From Roseomonas sp. AR75 (lineage in GTDB: Bacteria > Pseudomonadota > Alphaproteobacteria > Acetobacterales > Acetobacteraceae), in assembly GCF_005222815.1 (NCBI RefSeq), contig NZ_STGB01000004.1, forward strand, positions 186,001 through 250,000: 64,000 nt of DNA, read 5' to 3'. Positions 43,797 to 52,760 of this stretch are shown here, piece after piece. The position numbers and the translations under genes are program-made. Within the stretch, counting starts at the first letter, position 1, and each line of letters opens with the position of its first letter. The notes under the pieces were generated by a model. The model ran no database searches. It saw nothing but the letters and a program-made list of their open reading frames with translations, and was not told the DNA's origin.

Positions 43797-44543
43797 ATGA
43801 TGTCAAGGCAAACCGAGCCCAGCGCCCCCTTCCTGCCCCTGCATGAACGCGTGAAGCGCGCGGTGTCGGAGGCCGTGCTGATGGGCCGCTGGGCCCCCGG
43901 TGCCGTCCTGCCGGGAGAGGTGGAATTGGCAGCGCAATTCGGCGTGGCCGTCGGCACGGTGCGCCGCGCGCTGGCCGCGCTGGTGGCGGAGGGGATGCTG
44001 GCCCGCCGCCCGCGGCTCGGCACGGTGGTGACCGGCCGCAGCCCGGAACACTCGCTGCGCTTCTTCTTCCGCTATTTCCGGCTGCATGGCGCTGACGGCT
44101 CGCTGCAGACGTCCCGCGCCGTGCCGCTGGCGCTGGAGGAGGAAGCCGCCGGCGCCGATGTGGCGCGGCGGCTGGAGGTGCCGGTCGGCGCGCCCCTCAT
44201 CCGCATCCGCCGCCTGCGGGTGGTGGGTGAGGTGCCAGTGATGCTGGACGAGTACCGCATCCCCGCCACCCGCGTCCCCGGCTTCCCGCGCGACGCCGCC
44301 ACTTTGCCGGAGTTGCTTTATCTGCGCCTGCTGGAAGACTGGGGCATCCGCCTGACCGCGGTGCGCGAGGAGCTGCGCGCCGACCTCGCCACCGAGGAGG
44401 AATGCCGCCTGCTCCGCCTGCCCGGGCCGGTCGCGCTGCTGGTGATCGACGCCGTCTGCTTCGACCAGGCGGGCCAGCCCGCCCTGCTGGCCACCCAGCG
44501 CGCGCAGACCGCAGCGCATCGCTACGTCAACGAGGTGCGATAA
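43797..44543 (+). CDS. GntR-family regulator, HutC subfamily
   Basis: The 248-residue regulator has an N-terminal GntR winged helix (about 15-80, with [20 protein letters not shown]) and a C-terminal UTRA ligand-binding domain (about 95-240, with [10 protein letters not shown] and [10 protein letters not shown]). It probably represses the divergent M20-ABC importer operon until its ligand, perhaps the imported compound, is bound. Start choice is uncertain: GTG 43779, ATG 43797 and ATG 43800 are in frame and none has a clear ribosome site, so leaderless translation is possible. Confidence 0.88.
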   Translation: MMSRQTEPSAPFLPLHERVKRAVSEAVLMGRWAPGAVLPGEVELAAQFGVAVGTVRRALAALVAEGMLARRPRLGTVVTGRSPEHSLRFFFRYFRLHGADGSLQTSRAVPLALEEEAAGADVARRLEVPVGAPLIRIRRLRVVGEVPVMLDEYRIPATRVPGFPRDAATLPELLYLRLLEDWGIRLTAVREELRADLATEEECRLLRLPGPVALLVIDAVCFDQAGQPALLATQRAQTAAHRYVNEVR

Positions 44544-44595
44544 AGGGAGAAAATGCTTCGCTGGACGCCGGCGCGGCGGAGGGCTACGGGGCGCC

Positions 44596-45348
44596 ATGAT
44601 CGAGTTCCCCGCCGGCTTCAAGCCGCCCTTCTTCCGCCCGTCCAAGCGCCAGGCCGACGAGCTGCGCCAGGTCAGCCTGACCCCCGGCGCGTCCCGCCAC
44701 GCGGAGGGGTCCTGCCTGATCCGCTTCGGCGTGACGGAGGTGCTCTGCACCGCCAGCATCGAGGGCAAGGTGCCGCCCTTCCTGCGCAACACCGGTCAGG
44801 GCTGGGTCACCGCCGAATACGGCATGCTGCCCCGCGCCACCCATACCCGCAGCGACCGCGAAGCCGCGCGCGGCAAGCAATCCGGCCGCACGCAGGAGAT
44901 CCAGCGCCTGATCGGCCGATCCCTGCGCGCGGTGACCGACCTGAAGGCGATGGGCGAGATGTCCGTGCTGATCGACTGCGACGTGCTGACCGCCGATGGC
45001 GGCACGCGCACCGCCTCGATCACCGGCGCCTGGGTCGCGCTGCACCTGGCCTTCGAGCATGCGATCGGGAAGAACATCCTGAAGAAGAACCCGCTGAAGG
45101 ACCAGGTGGCCGCGATCTCCTGCGGGATCTGGCAGGGCACGCCGGTGCTGGACCTGGACTACGAGGAGGACAGCAAGGCGGAGACGGACGGCAACTTCGT
45201 CATGACCGGCGCGGGCGGCGTGGTGGAGGTGCAGGCCACCGCCGAGGGCGCGCCCTTCAGCGAGGCGGAACTGACCGCTTTGATGGGCCTGGCGCGCAAG
45301 GGCACGGCGGAGCTTTTCGCGAAGCAGAAGGAAGCCATCCGCAAGTGA
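44596..45348 (+). CDS. rph: ribonuclease PH
   Basis: The 250-residue phosphate-dependent exoribonuclease trims tRNA 3' ends. Signatures are [11 protein letters not shown] near the start, [17 protein letters not shown] (phosphate and RNA site), [16 protein letters not shown], and [19 protein letters not shown] in the core. It is followed by rdgB with a 4-base GTGA overlap, a conserved alphaproteobacterial pair. Confidence 0.97.
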   Translation: MIEFPAGFKPPFFRPSKRQADELRQVSLTPGASRHAEGSCLIRFGVTEVLCTASIEGKVPPFLRNTGQGWVTAEYGMLPRATHTRSDREAARGKQSGRTQEIQRLIGRSLRAVTDLKAMGEMSVLIDCDVLTADGGTRTASITGAWVALHLAFEHAIGKNILKKNPLKDQVAAISCGIWQGTPVLDLDYEEDSKAETDGNFVMTGAGGVVEVQATAEGAPFSEAELTALMGLARKGTAELFAKQKEAIRK

Positions 45349-45959
45349 GCCACCGCCTGCTCACTGGCCCGAAGCTGGTGCTGGCCACGCACAATGCCGG
45401 CAAGGTGCGGGAAGTCGCGGAGCTCCTGGCGCCCTGGGGCTTCGCCGTGGTCAGCGCCGGGGAACTCGGCCTGCCGGAACCGGCCGAGACGGAAGACTCC
45501 TTCCTCGGCAACGCCCGGATCAAGGCGCTGGCGGCGGCGACTGCCTCCGGCCTGCCGGCGCTGGCCGATGATTCCGGCTTTTCCGTCGCCGCGCTGGATG
45601 GTGCGCCGGGCGTGCACACCGCGGATTGGGCGGAAACACCCGCCGGCCGCGACTACGCCATGGCGATGGCGAAGGTCGAGAAGCTGGCCCGCCACGCGAA
45701 GGACCGCCGCGCCTGGTTCTCCTGTGCGCTGGTGCTCGCCTGGCCCGATGGCCACACCGAAGGTTTCCTGGGCGAGGCGCATGGCCAATGGGTCTGGCCG
45801 CCGCGCGGCAGCAACGGCTTCGGCTACGATCCGATGTTCGTCCCGGAAGGCGGCACGGAAACCTTCGGCGAGATGGCGCCGGCGGCGAAGCACGCCATCA
45901 GCCATCGCGCCGCCGCCTTCGCCCAGCTCTCGGCCGCCTGCCTGCCGGCGCGGCCCTGA
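45345..45959 (+). CDS. rdgB: XTP/dITP diphosphohydrolase
   Basis: The 204-residue Ham1/RdgB pyrophosphatase removes non-canonical purine nucleotides such as dITP and XTP. Motifs are [12 protein letters not shown] (nucleotide site), [22 protein letters not shown] (in part), and [16 protein letters not shown]. The GTG start overlaps the rph stop. The gene order rph-rdgB with hemW slightly downstream supports the call. Confidence 0.97.
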   Translation: MSHRLLTGPKLVLATHNAGKVREVAELLAPWGFAVVSAGELGLPEPAETEDSFLGNARIKALAAATASGLPALADDSGFSVAALDGAPGVHTADWAETPAGRDYAMAMAKVEKLARHAKDRRAWFSCALVLAWPDGHTEGFLGEAHGQWVWPPRGSNGFGYDPMFVPEGGTETFGEMAPAAKHAISHRAAAFAQLSAACLPARP

Positions 45960-45960
45960 G

Positions 45961-46686
45961 ATGCGCGGCCTGCTGCTCGCCCTGCTGCTGCTGGCCTCCG
46001 GCGCGCAGGCGGAGCAGGCGGGCGCCTTGCGCAGCGATCCTGCGGTGCCGCTGCATGGTGCAGCGCAGGCCGCTGGCGCACTCGTGTGGATCCATCCCTT
46101 CGCCCGCGAACTGCCCGCCCCGGCCGCCCCGGAGTGGACCAGCGGGCTGACCGGCGCCGGCTGGGATCTCTGGCGCTTCGACCGCGCCGGCGGCCCGGAC
46201 CCGCTGGCGGCAGGCGCCGAGCGTCTCGCCGCCGGCACCGCGGCACTCCGCGACCTCGGCTACCGGCGCATCGTGCTGCTCGGCGAAAGCCGCGGCGCCT
46301 TCATCGCCCTGGTCGCGCTGCGCAATGCGGGCCTGGCCGATGCCGTGGTGCTCGCCGCGCCGGCGGCGCATGGCCGCAGCGCGGAACGCCGGCCGCAGGC
46401 GCTGGCCGATTTCGCCGCCGCCCTGCAGGCCGCCTCGCCGCAGGCAGCCCGTCGCCTCGCCCTGCTGCTGTTCGCCGACGATTCCTGGGACCCCGATCCG
46501 GCGCAGCGCGCCGCCCTGTTCGCCGCAACGGCGCGGCGCCTCGGCGTGGCGGCGCTGCTGGTGGATCGCCCGGTGGCGCCGGTCGGCCATGGCGCGCTGC
46601 AGGAGCCGGATTTCGCCACCCGCCTCGCCCCCTGCCTGCTGCGCTTCCTCGATCTGGACCGGCCGCCGCCCGCCGACTGCCCTTGA
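45961..46686 (+). CDS. secreted alpha/beta-hydrolase-like protein
   Basis: The 241-residue protein has a signal peptide probably cut after AQA. The GESRG motif (VLLGESRGAFIAL) is the nucleophile elbow with Ser, and a late FADDSWDPD and a His in APVGHGAL could complete the triad. It starts 1 base after rdgB. The substrate is unknown. Confidence 0.75.
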   Translation: MRGLLLALLLLASGAQAEQAGALRSDPAVPLHGAAQAAGALVWIHPFARELPAPAAPEWTSGLTGAGWDLWRFDRAGGPDPLAAGAERLAAGTAALRDLGYRRIVLLGESRGAFIALVALRNAGLADAVVLAAPAAHGRSAERRPQALADFAAALQAASPQAARRLALLLFADDSWDPDPAQRAALFAATARRLGVAALLVDRPVAPVGHGALQEPDFATRLAPCLLRFLDLDRPPPADCP

Positions 46687-46738
46687 AGCCTCGGCGGGCC
46701 TGCCCAACCTCCGGCCGCAACAAGCCGGGAGAACGAGA

Positions 46739-47893
46739 ATGCGTGCATTGCGCGGAGCGCTGCTGGCCTGCCTTCTTGCGGGCGCGGCCCAGGCCCAGCC
46801 CGTCCTGAGCGAGGCGCGCCCGCCGGAGGTGTCCGGCGTGCGGCTTGCTACGGTGACCGAGGGGCTGGAGCGGCCCTGGGGCATGGCCTTCCTGCCGGAC
46901 GGCTCGATCCTGGTGACGGAACGCCCAGGCCGCCTGCGAATCCTGCGCGACGGCGTGCTGGACCCCAACCCGATCGCCGGCGTGCCGGCGGTGCATGCCC
47001 AGGGCCAGGGCGGGCTGCTCGACGTGGCGCTGCATCCCGATTTCGCGCGCAACCGCACGATCTATCTCACCTACGCGCATGGCACGGCACAGGCGAACCG
47101 CACGCGCCTGGCCAGCGCCGTGCTGGACGGCGCCACGCTGCGCGACCTGCGCGTGCTGTTCGAGGTGAACCGCGAGAAGCCGGCCAACGCCCATTTCGGC
47201 AGCCGCATCCTGTTCCTGCCGGACGGGACGCTGCTGCTGACCATCGGCGATGGCGGCAACCCGCCCAACGCGCTGGATGGCCGGCTGATCCGGGAGAATG
47301 CGCAGGACCTGTCGAACCATCTGGGCAAGATCCTGCGGCTGAACGCCGATGGCAGCGCGCCGGCCGACAATCCCTGGGCCGGCCGCGCCGATGCCCGCGC
47401 GGAGCTGTGGACCGTCGGCAACCGCAACAGCCAGGGCATCGCCTGGGACCCGATCCGCAACACGGTCTGGGCGAACGAGCATGGCAGTTCCGGCGGCGAC
47501 GAGCTGAACCGGATCGAGCGCGGCCGGAACTATGGCTGGCCGGTCGCCTCGCACAGCGTGGAGTATCGCGGCGGCGCGCAGATCGGCGTCGGCCGCAGCG
47601 CGCCGGGCACCACCGATCCGGTCCTGGTCTGGATGACGACGTCGGCGCCCTCGGGCCTCGCGGTCTATACCGGCGAGCGTTTCCCCGCCTGGCGTGGCGA
47701 CCTCTTCTCCGGCGGGCTGCGCGGCCAGGATGTGCGCCGCATCCGGCTCGATCCGGCGGGCCGCGTGCTGGGCGAGGAGACGATCCCGGTCGGGCGGCGC
47801 GTGCGCGACGTCCGCCAGGGGCCGGACGGCTTCCTCTACCTGCTCACCGACGAGCCCTCCGGCGCGCGGATCATCCGGGTGGAGCCCGGTTAG
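46739..47893 (+). CDS. PQQ-dependent aldose sugar dehydrogenase-like protein
   Basis: The 384-residue periplasmic beta-propeller has a signal peptide cut after AQA. Family segments are GLERPWGMAFLPDGSILVTE (in part), GQGGLLDVALHPDFA, GDGGNPPNALDGRLI, and WTVGNRNSQGIAWDP. Members (E. coli YliI, soluble glucose dehydrogenase) oxidise aldoses with PQQ. No PQQ synthesis genes are nearby. It is separated from the previous gene by 52 bases. Confidence 0.92.
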   Translation: MRALRGALLACLLAGAAQAQPVLSEARPPEVSGVRLATVTEGLERPWGMAFLPDGSILVTERPGRLRILRDGVLDPNPIAGVPAVHAQGQGGLLDVALHPDFARNRTIYLTYAHGTAQANRTRLASAVLDGATLRDLRVLFEVNREKPANAHFGSRILFLPDGTLLLTIGDGGNPPNALDGRLIRENAQDLSNHLGKILRLNADGSAPADNPWAGRADARAELWTVGNRNSQGIAWDPIRNTVWANEHGSSGGDELNRIERGRNYGWPVASHSVEYRGGAQIGVGRSAPGTTDPVLVWMTTSAPSGLAVYTGERFPAWRGDLFSGGLRGQDVRRIRLDPAGRVLGEETIPVGRRVRDVRQGPDGFLYLLTDEPSGARIIRVEPG

Positions 47894-47915
47894 GAACCGC
47901 CGCTGCGCATCGTCG

Positions 47916-48305
47916 CTACAGCGTGGCCGCCGCGAGCCCGAGCAGCGCCGCGGCGGCGACACCCATCATGGTGAAGGTCAGGCTCGTCCCGAGCACGCGC
48001 CACTTGAAGTCCTCGGGTTCCTTCGCGATGCCCTGGGCGTGCAGCACGCGGCCGGCCACCAGCGTGACGCCCAGCACATGCAGCGCCCAGTCGGGCAGGC
48101 CGTTGATCTCGCAGAGCGCGAGCAGCAGCAACGCGAAGGGGACGTACTCGGCAAAATTGCCATGCGCCCGCGCCGGCCGTTCCACCAGGCGGTGCGATGT
48201 GCCGAGCCCGACACGGTAGAGGCGCCGCGCCTTGATCACCCGCGTCGCCAGCCAGATGAAATAGAGGCCGAGCAGCCCGGCATAGAGCGCCGTGACGGGC
48301 AGCAT
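47916..48305 (-). CDS. MAPEG-family membrane protein
   Basis: The 129-residue protein has four helices of the MAPEG fold (microsomal glutathione S-transferase relatives), with the RAHGNFAEYVPFALLLL signature between helices one and two and GRVLHAQG later. It may conjugate glutathione or act on lipophilic electrophiles; bacterial roles are unclear. The start shares a GTGATG junction with the YbaK-like gene, so either GTG 48308 or ATG 48305 may be used. Confidence 0.88.
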   Translation of the reverse strand: MLPVTALYAGLLGLYFIWLATRVIKARRLYRVGLGTSHRLVERPARAHGNFAEYVPFALLLLALCEINGLPDWALHVLGVTLVAGRVLHAQGIAKEPEDFKWRVLGTSLTFTMMGVAAAALLGLAAATL

Positions 48306-48778
48306 CACGCGGTCTCCTTCACATCGGCCCGCGTTCCGCCGGACAGCCCCAGCAGGGCTTCGGGCGTGGTGGCGAAGACATGCATGGGCGACCCCGCCGC
48401 GGCCCAGACCTGCTCGAAGGCAAAAAGATCCTCGTCCACCAGCACCACAGGCGGCGTCAGGTGGCCGAGCGGTGCGACGCCGCCGATGGCGAAGCCGCTC
48501 CGGTCCCGCACCCAGGTGCCGTCCGCGCGCTTCACCGGCAGGCCCGTCGCGGCGGCGACCTTCCCCATGTCCACGCGGTTGGCACCGGAGGCGATCACCA
48601 GCACCACGCGCTCGCCGCCCCGGAAGACGATGGATTTGGCGATCTGTGCCACCTCGCAGCCCACTGCCGCGGCGGCGTCGGCGGCGCTGCGCGTGCCCTC
48701 CGGGAAGGCCTGGATGCTGTCCGCATGTCCCGCCGCGGCCAGGGCCGCCCGCACCCGTTCGACAGAACTGCCGGACAT
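48305..48778 (-). CDS. YbaK/EbsC-family aminoacyl-tRNA deacylase-like protein
   Basis: The 157-residue protein of the YbaK/ProX superfamily clears misacylated tRNAs such as Cys- or Ala-tRNA(Pro). Motifs are AKSIVFRGGERVVLVIASG with the catalytic Lys region, GFAIGGVAPLGH, and VLVDEDLFAFEQVW. The start at 48778 has AAGGGG 8 bases upstream; an in-frame Met lies 6 bases earlier. It is divergent from hemW. Confidence 0.9.
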   Translation of the reverse strand: MSGSSVERVRAALAAAGHADSIQAFPEGTRSAADAAAAVGCEVAQIAKSIVFRGGERVVLVIASGANRVDMGKVAAATGLPVKRADGTWVRDRSGFAIGGVAPLGHLTPPVVLVDEDLFAFEQVWAAAGSPMHVFATTPEALLGLSGGTRADVKETA

Positions 48779-48793
48779 CGCCATATCCCCTTC

Positions 48794-49945
48794 GTGACCG
48801 AATCGCTCGCGCTCTACATCCACTGGCCGTTCTGCGCCGCCAAGTGCCCCTATTGCGACTTCAACAGCCATGTGCGGGACCGCGTGGACCACCAAGCCTT
48901 CGCCGCGGCGCTGCGCACCGAGCTTGCGTGCGAAGCCGCGCGGACGGGACGCCGCAAGCTGGCCTCGATCTTCTTCGGCGGCGGCACGCCCAGCCTGATG
49001 CGGCCCGAGACGGTCGCGGCGCTGATCGCGGACGCCACGGCGCTGTTCGACCCGCTGCCCGATCTCGAGATCACGCTGGAAGCCAACCCGACCAGCGTCG
49101 AGCGCGACAAGCTCCGCGCCTTCCACGAGGCCGGCGTGAACCGCGTCTCGCTCGGGGTGCAGGCGCTCGAGCCGGAATCCCTCGCCTTCCTCGGCCGCCG
49201 CCACGACGCGAAGGAGGCGATCGAAGCGCTGGAAACCGCGCGGACCATCTTCCCGCGCGTGTCCTTCGACCTGATCTATGCGCGGCCCGGCCAGGCGGAG
49301 GATGCGTGGCGCGCGGAGCTGCGGCGGGCGCTGGCGCTGGCCGCGGATCATCTCTCGCTCTACCAGCTCACCATCGAGCCCGGCACGCAATTCGCCACGC
49401 TGTTCGGCCGCGGCGCCTTTCGGCTGCCGGAGGGCGAGGACGCGGCGCGGCTCTACACCGCGACCGCCGAGGAAGCCGCGCGCTTCGGGCTGCGCCCGTA
49501 CGAAATCTCGAACTACGCGCAGCCCGGCGCGGAAAGCCGGCACAACCTCGCCTACTGGCGCTATGGCGACTACATCGGCATCGGCGCCGGCGCCCATCAG
49601 CGCCTGACGCTTGAGGGCAAGATCCTCGCCGCGCGCCGCCACCGCGCCCCCGAGGAATGGCTTTCGCGCGTCCAGCGCGACGGCCATGCCGTGGTGGACG
49701 AAGAACAACTCGCGCCGCGCGACCGGGCGCGGGAGGCGCTGCTGATGGGGCTGCGCCTGACCGAGGGCATCGACCCCGCGCGCATCGAAGCGCGCAGCAC
49801 CCTGCCCTTCGACGAGGCGGTGGATCGCCGCATGCTGGACTCGCTGGCGGAGGAAGGGCTGCTCGCCTGGCGCGACGGCCGGCTGGTCGCGACGACGGAC
49901 GGCCTGCTGCGACTGGACGCCATCCTGCCGCTGCTGGTCAACTGA
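48794..49945 (+). CDS. hemW: radical SAM haem chaperone HemW-like
   Basis: The 383-residue protein has the radical-SAM cluster C14-x3-C18-x2-C21 in HWPFCAAKCPYCDF, then FFGGGTPSL and EANPTS motifs and a C-terminal RHNLAYWRYGDYIGIGAGAH that marks HemW rather than HemN. HemW binds haem and delivers it to respiratory proteins. The fourth Cys of the HNxxYW-bearing family extension is absent here. A GTG start at 48794 is used. Confidence 0.93.
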   Translation: MTESLALYIHWPFCAAKCPYCDFNSHVRDRVDHQAFAAALRTELACEAARTGRRKLASIFFGGGTPSLMRPETVAALIADATALFDPLPDLEITLEANPTSVERDKLRAFHEAGVNRVSLGVQALEPESLAFLGRRHDAKEAIEALETARTIFPRVSFDLIYARPGQAEDAWRAELRRALALAADHLSLYQLTIEPGTQFATLFGRGAFRLPEGEDAARLYTATAEEAARFGLRPYEISNYAQPGAESRHNLAYWRYGDYIGIGAGAHQRLTLEGKILAARRHRAPEEWLSRVQRDGHAVVDEEQLAPRDRAREALLMGLRLTEGIDPARIEARSTLPFDEAVDRRMLDSLAEEGLLAWRDGRLVATTDGLLRLDAILPLLVN

Positions 49946-49951
49946 GCGGAC

Positions 49952-50929
49952 ATGCGCACCGCCTTCCTCGGCGCCTATGGCTACGGCAATCTCGGCGACG
50001 AGCTCTGCCTGATGGAGGCGATGCGCGCCTTCCCCTCGGACCAGGCGCATGCCTTCAGCGTCGCGCCGGACTGGACGATGCGCTGCGCGCCCGGCCTTGC
50101 CGGCTGCTTCCGCGACGGCGGGCAGATGCTCGCGCTGAAGCCAAGGCGCGTGGTGTTCGGCGGCGGCATGTTCGGCACGCCCGAGGCCTTCCGCGCCTGG
50201 CTGCCGCATCTGGCCGAGGCCGAGGCGGCGGGCGCGGAGATCCATTTCCACAATCTCGGCGTCTCCTGGCTTGCGAACGACCTGCGCTGGCTGGACGAGG
50301 CGGCGCGCGGCCTGTTCCTGCGCGCCGCCTCCTACACGGTGCGCGATGTGCTCTCGGTGGAATATGCCGCGATGGCCGGCATCGGCCGGCTGCCGCGCAT
50401 CAGCTTCTTCCCGGAGGCCGACATCCCTGCGGACCCGGAGCTGGCCGATGCGCTGCTGCCGCGCGGCCAGAAATTCCTGGGCGTCTCGATCATCCCGATG
50501 CCGCTGATGCGTGCCGCGCTGGAGCATGACGCGGCACGCGTCCGCGCGCTGCTCGCGGAATTCGCCGGCCATGCCGTGCTGCCGATCGTCAGCACCGTGC
50601 ATCTCGACACGCCCGACGAGGACGACGTCGCCGGCTGCCGCGCCTTCGTCCAGCAATTCCTGCCGGGCGCGCCGGTGGTGGCGCCGATCCTGCTGGACCG
50701 CGACTTCTGGCGGGCGGAGATGACGCCGGCGCGGCTCAAGGGCCTGATCGCGCGCTGCGACACGCTGCTGACTCAGCGCAAGCACAACGCCATCCACGGC
50801 ATCGGCGCCGGGGTGCGGGTGATCGGGCTGCATCCGCTGATCGACAACAGCCTGCGCCGCACCTTCGTCACGCTGGCCCACCGCCTGGCGCCCGGCTCGC
50901 GCTGCGTCGGGCTGGAGGCGCCGCCGTGA
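49952..50929 (+). CDS. polysaccharide pyruvyltransferase family protein
   Basis: The 325-residue protein begins with the family signature FLGAYGYGNLGDELCL. It has the FGGGMFG loop and the C-terminal ARLKGLIARCDTLLTQRKHNAIHG site, whose Arg, Lys and His residues bind phosphoenolpyruvate. These enzymes add ketal-pyruvate to cell-wall or exopolysaccharide sugars. It follows hemW after 6 bases and overlaps its diverged paralogue by 4 bases. Confidence 0.85.
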   Translation: MRTAFLGAYGYGNLGDELCLMEAMRAFPSDQAHAFSVAPDWTMRCAPGLAGCFRDGGQMLALKPRRVVFGGGMFGTPEAFRAWLPHLAEAEAAGAEIHFHNLGVSWLANDLRWLDEAARGLFLRAASYTVRDVLSVEYAAMAGIGRLPRISFFPEADIPADPELADALLPRGQKFLGVSIIPMPLMRAALEHDAARVRALLAEFAGHAVLPIVSTVHLDTPDEDDVAGCRAFVQQFLPGAPVVAPILLDRDFWRAEMTPARLKGLIARCDTLLTQRKHNAIHGIGAGVRVIGLHPLIDNSLRRTFVTLAHRLAPGSRCVGLEAPP

Positions 50930-51903
50930 CGGGCACGCTCGTCCTCGCCGAGCGCCCGTTCCGCGGCCTGCGCTCCCGCGCGCTGATGGCGGAGGTCGCG
51001 GCGCATCTGCCGGCCGATCCGCCGCCCATCCTCGCCTCCCATGTCGTGGCGGACGTGCCAGGCTTCGTCACGGTGGAGACGGAGCCCGACCCGGTCGCGC
51101 TCGGCATCGGCCGCGTGGTGCTCGCCGGCGTCTTCACCCTGCGCGCGGAGCTGGAACGCGCGCTGCGCGTCGCCGCCCGTGCGCGCGAGGCCGGCGCCAG
51201 CGTGGAGACGCTGTGCCTTTCCGTCGAGCGGGAAGCCGCGCGCATCGATGCGCCGCAGGGCATCGCGCTGCTCGATGCCGCCGATCCGCTCGACCTGCGG
51301 GAGCATCACACCGCCAACACGCTGCTGGTCTGGCGCGTCGCCGCGCCGCAACGCATCCGCCCCTATCCGGAACGCGCCATCACGCCCGACCCGGCGCTGG
51401 CCGAGGCGCTGCCGCCCGTCCCTGTGCTCGGCTTGGCGATCCTGGGCGGAACGGAGACGCAACGCGCCATGGCCGAGCGCGGCGCGGCGATGGCCGCGCT
51501 GTTCGCGCGGTTCCAAGGCTGGCCCGTGCTGCCGCTGCCGGTCGAATCGCCAGGCAGCCCCATCGACGATCTGGGCGCCACCCTGGATCTCGCCGCCGCG
51601 CTGCTGCCGGACTCGCCGGTGCTGCTGCCGGAGTTGGCCGATGCGCGCTGGCGCCGCCGGCAGCTCGGCCCGGCGCGGCTGAAGGGGCTGATCGCGCGCT
51701 GCGCCGCCGTGGTCGCCACGCAGGACCTGCCGCTGGCCTATGCCGTTGCGGCGGGCGTGCCGGCCATCGGCCTCGCGCTCGGCCAGGACCGGCGGTCCGC
51801 CGCCTGCCTGTCCTCGCTGGCGAACGAATTGCCCGCGGGGTCCGATCTGGTCTTCCCGCCGCGCGATCAGGTGTCGCGCGACAGCTCCAGGGCGCGTGCA
51901 TAG
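50926..51903 (+). CDS. diverged pyruvyltransferase-like paralogue
   Basis: The 325-residue protein starts at GTG within the previous stop (GTGA). Its C-terminal segment PARLKGLIARCAAVVATQDLPLAY is plainly related to the preceding gene, but the N-terminal GYGNLGDE and GGGMFG motifs and the RKHNA residues are gone. It may be an inactive or regulatory partner. Its end overlaps the convergent rsmI by 37 bases, an unusual amount, so its last codons may be uncertain. Confidence 0.75.
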   Translation: MTGTLVLAERPFRGLRSRALMAEVAAHLPADPPPILASHVVADVPGFVTVETEPDPVALGIGRVVLAGVFTLRAELERALRVAARAREAGASVETLCLSVEREAARIDAPQGIALLDAADPLDLREHHTANTLLVWRVAAPQRIRPYPERAITPDPALAEALPPVPVLGLAILGGTETQRAMAERGAAMAALFARFQGWPVLPLPVESPGSPIDDLGATLDLAAALLPDSPVLLPELADARWRRRQLGPARLKGLIARCAAVVATQDLPLAYAVAAGVPAIGLALGQDRRSAACLSSLANELPAGSDLVFPPRDQVSRDSSRARA

Positions 51904-52760
51904 ACCTGCTTGCGCGGCAGGCCGGTGGCGGCGGCGACCATGGCCGCGGCGTCGCGCAGGCTGGCGCCCTGCAGGGCCGCGCGAAGCTGCGCGTCCAGGT
52001 CGGCCTCCCCGGTCCGCTCCTCCGGCGCGGGGCCGACCACGATGCAGATCTCGCCGCGCGCCTCGGCGCCGGCGTAGTGGGCGGCGAGGTCGGCGAGGCT
52101 GCCGCGCCGCACCTCCTCGAAGCGCTTGGTCAACTCGCGTGCGACCGCGGCCGGGCGGTCGCCGCCCAGCCCCTCGGCCAGCGCCGCCAGGGCCTCCGCC
52201 AGCCGATGCGGCGCCTCGTAGAACACCAGCGTCGCGGAGAGCCCCGCGCGCTCAGCCGCCCGGAGCCTGCCGATGGCCGCGGCGCGCTGGCCGGCCTTCG
52301 GTGCCAGGAAGCCCACGAACAGGAACGGGTTCGGCGGCAGGCCCGACAGCGTGAGCGCCATCACGGCTGCGTTGGGGCCCGGGATCGCGGTGACCGGCAG
52401 TCCCGCCTCGATCGCCGCACGCACCAGGCGGTAGCCGGGGTCCGAGACCAGCGGCGTGCCGGCATCCGAGGCCAGCGCCAGGCGTTCCCCGGCGCGGAGC
52501 CGGTCCAGCAGACGCGGGATCATCTCCGCTTCGTTATGGTCATGCAGTGGCAGCATCGGCGCGGACATGCCATGACGGGCCAGCAACTGGCCGGTCACCC
52601 TGGTGTCCTCGCAGAGCACGGCGTCCACCCCGCCGAGCACCGCGAGCGCCCGGGGCGACAGGTCGCCGAGATTGCCGATCGGCGTCGCCACCAGCGTCAG
52701 CCCCGCCGGGGCCTCGCCGGGGGAAGACGCCCGCCGAGGAGGATCGCCGCTTGCACCCAT
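51867..52760 (-). CDS. rsmI: 16S rRNA 2'-O-ribose C1402 methyltransferase
   Basis: The 297-residue SAM-dependent methyltransferase of the tetrapyrrole-methylase fold modifies C1402 in the ribosomal P site. Motifs are LVATPIGNLGDLSPRAL at the start, DAGTPLVSDPGYRLVR, and AIPGPNAAVMALTLSGLP. The start at 52760 overlaps by 10 bases the TTG start of the divergent LpoA-like gene. This rsmI/lpoA pairing is common in proteobacteria. Confidence 0.96.
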   Translation of the reverse strand: MGASGDPPRRASSPGEAPAGLTLVATPIGNLGDLSPRALAVLGGVDAVLCEDTRVTGQLLARHGMSAPMLPLHDHNEAEMIPRLLDRLRAGERLALASDAGTPLVSDPGYRLVRAAIEAGLPVTAIPGPNAAVMALTLSGLPPNPFLFVGFLAPKAGQRAAAIGRLRAAERAGLSATLVFYEAPHRLAEALAALAEGLGGDRPAAVARELTKRFEEVRRGSLADLAAHYAGAEARGEICIVVGPAPEERTGEADLDAQLRAALQGASLRDAAAMVAAATGLPRKQVYARALELSRDT

